Shown here piece by piece: positions 63,880 through 64,000 of a stretch of DNA of 64,000 bases. This DNA comes from an uncultured Spirochaetaceae bacterium (GTDB lineage: Bacteria > Spirochaetota > Spirochaetia > Sphaerochaetales > Sphaerochaetaceae). The stretch is from positions 1 to 64,000 of the forward strand of contig CALXMP010000003.1 of assembly GCA_944389505.1 (NCBI GenBank), given 5' to 3'. The translations under genes and the position numbers were made by a program. The notes below the pieces were generated by a model. That model did not search any database. It was not told where the DNA came from and saw only the letters and a program-made list of their open reading frames with translations. Numbering within the stretch: the stretch's first letter is position 1; each line of letters opens with the position of its first letter.

Positions 63880-64000
63880 ATGCTGAAGAAAATCTTTGCG
63901 GTGATGCTTGTTGCATGCCTTTGTTTCTCCATCTATGCCGGAGGCAGTCAGGAATCTGACAGCCTGATGCTCGGAATGGTAACTGATTCCGGGACAATCG
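63880..64000 (+). CDS. BMP-family (PnrA/TmpC-like) binding protein, N-terminal fragment
   Basis: Only 40 codons lie in the window. The signal peptide MLKKIFAVMLVACLCFSIYAGG is followed by SQESDSLMLGMVTDSGTI; the GMVTD-SG-I segment is the start of basic-membrane-protein/PnrA nucleoside-binding proteins. AGG follows the signal as in other spirochaete binding proteins. The gene continues past the window end. Confidence 0.75.
   Translation, partial: MLKKIFAVMLVACLCFSIYAGGSQESDSLMLGMVTDSGTI

Noticed and set aside
63726-63932. Minus-strand open frame crossing the BMP-gene promoter
   Set aside because: It covers a textbook TTGACA-17-TAGAAT promoter and the signal-peptide codons on the other strand; no homology.
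1-64000. CRISPR array
   Set aside because: No regularly spaced direct repeats of 25-40 bp were seen; the only closely spaced repeats are the two 21-bp elements at 58451 and 58491.
1-64000. Ribosomal RNA genes or an integrated prophage
   Set aside because: No rRNA-like stretches and no phage structural, integrase or lysis genes were recognised.

Overview
The window looks like chromosomal DNA of a fermentative, carbohydrate-degrading spirochaete of the Sphaerochaeta/Treponema type. This is inferred from secreted binding proteins whose signal peptides end in AGGSSES or AGGSQES, from a cyclophilin-FKBP fusion of a kind described in Treponema, and from general gene content; it rests on no database search. 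Genes are packed tightly, often overlap by 1-50 bp, and many form operons.

Layout. (1) 1-5.5 kb: the right end of an IS200/IS605-type element, a perfect parS site, an Nfu-type protein, then parA-parB-immunophilin-radA and an esterase. (2) 5.5-9.7 kb, minus strand: nagA-pepD-unknown gene, then a TraB/GumN protein. (3) 9.8-17.8 kb: a lipid kinase, an (alpha/alpha)6 glycosidase-like protein, an SDR oxidoreductase, a GH4 glycosidase and a peptide/oligosaccharide-type ABC transporter without its ATPases. (4) 17.8-21.1 kb, minus strand: all four serine tRNAs, one arginine tRNA, the 4.5S SRP RNA, and dnaX-ybaB-recR, a synteny known from Firmicutes. (5) 21.2-28.7 kb: housekeeping and salvage genes, including a membrane-anchored Nudix protein and deoC with a long type II thymidine kinase. 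(6) 28.8-35.2 kb: GH28 polygalacturonase, an Eda-VOC fusion, KDG kinase, a CE12 esterase, a PutP-type symporter and a UPF0303 protein. (7) 35.3-37.1 kb: an AT-rich AbiE toxin-antitoxin island. (8) 37.2-40.9 kb: three GNATs, two rubredoxin/ferredoxin proteins behind a Fur/PerR-like box, and a flavodoxin-like protein. (9) 40.9-47.1 kb, minus strand: SBF transporter-uxaB-uxaA-uxaC-iclR. (10) 47.1-56.8 kb: a 990-residue hybrid AraC regulator, GH105, then dehydrogenase/DapA-family aldolase/garR/garD/iclR. (11) 56.9-62.9 kb: divergent GH43 xylosidase and sugar ABC transporter, plus an enolase-superfamily sugar-acid dehydratase. (12) 62.9-64 kb: hicAB and the start of a BMP-family binding protein.

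The genes make a pectin/uronate economy. GH28, GH105, GH4 and CE12 release and trim galacturonate oligomers. The SBF-family permease is a candidate importer. UxaC-UxaB-UxaA-KdgK-Eda would take galacturonate to pyruvate and glyceraldehyde-3-P, and garD-DapA-like-garR would take galactarate to pyruvate and glycerate. Three near-identical pseudo-palindromes (consensus YGGAACAWWGTTYCA) lie at the promoters of the SDR gene, of kdgK/eda and of the SBF-uxa operon, suggesting one IclR/KdgR-like regulon.

The broadest structural observation is translational. About thirteen promoter-proximal genes have no Shine-Dalgarno sequence but carry a -10 hexamer that ends 6-8 nt before the start codon, often with a correctly spaced -35. 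This predicts frequent leaderless mRNAs. Genes inside operons and several catabolic genes have normal Shine-Dalgarno sequences instead.
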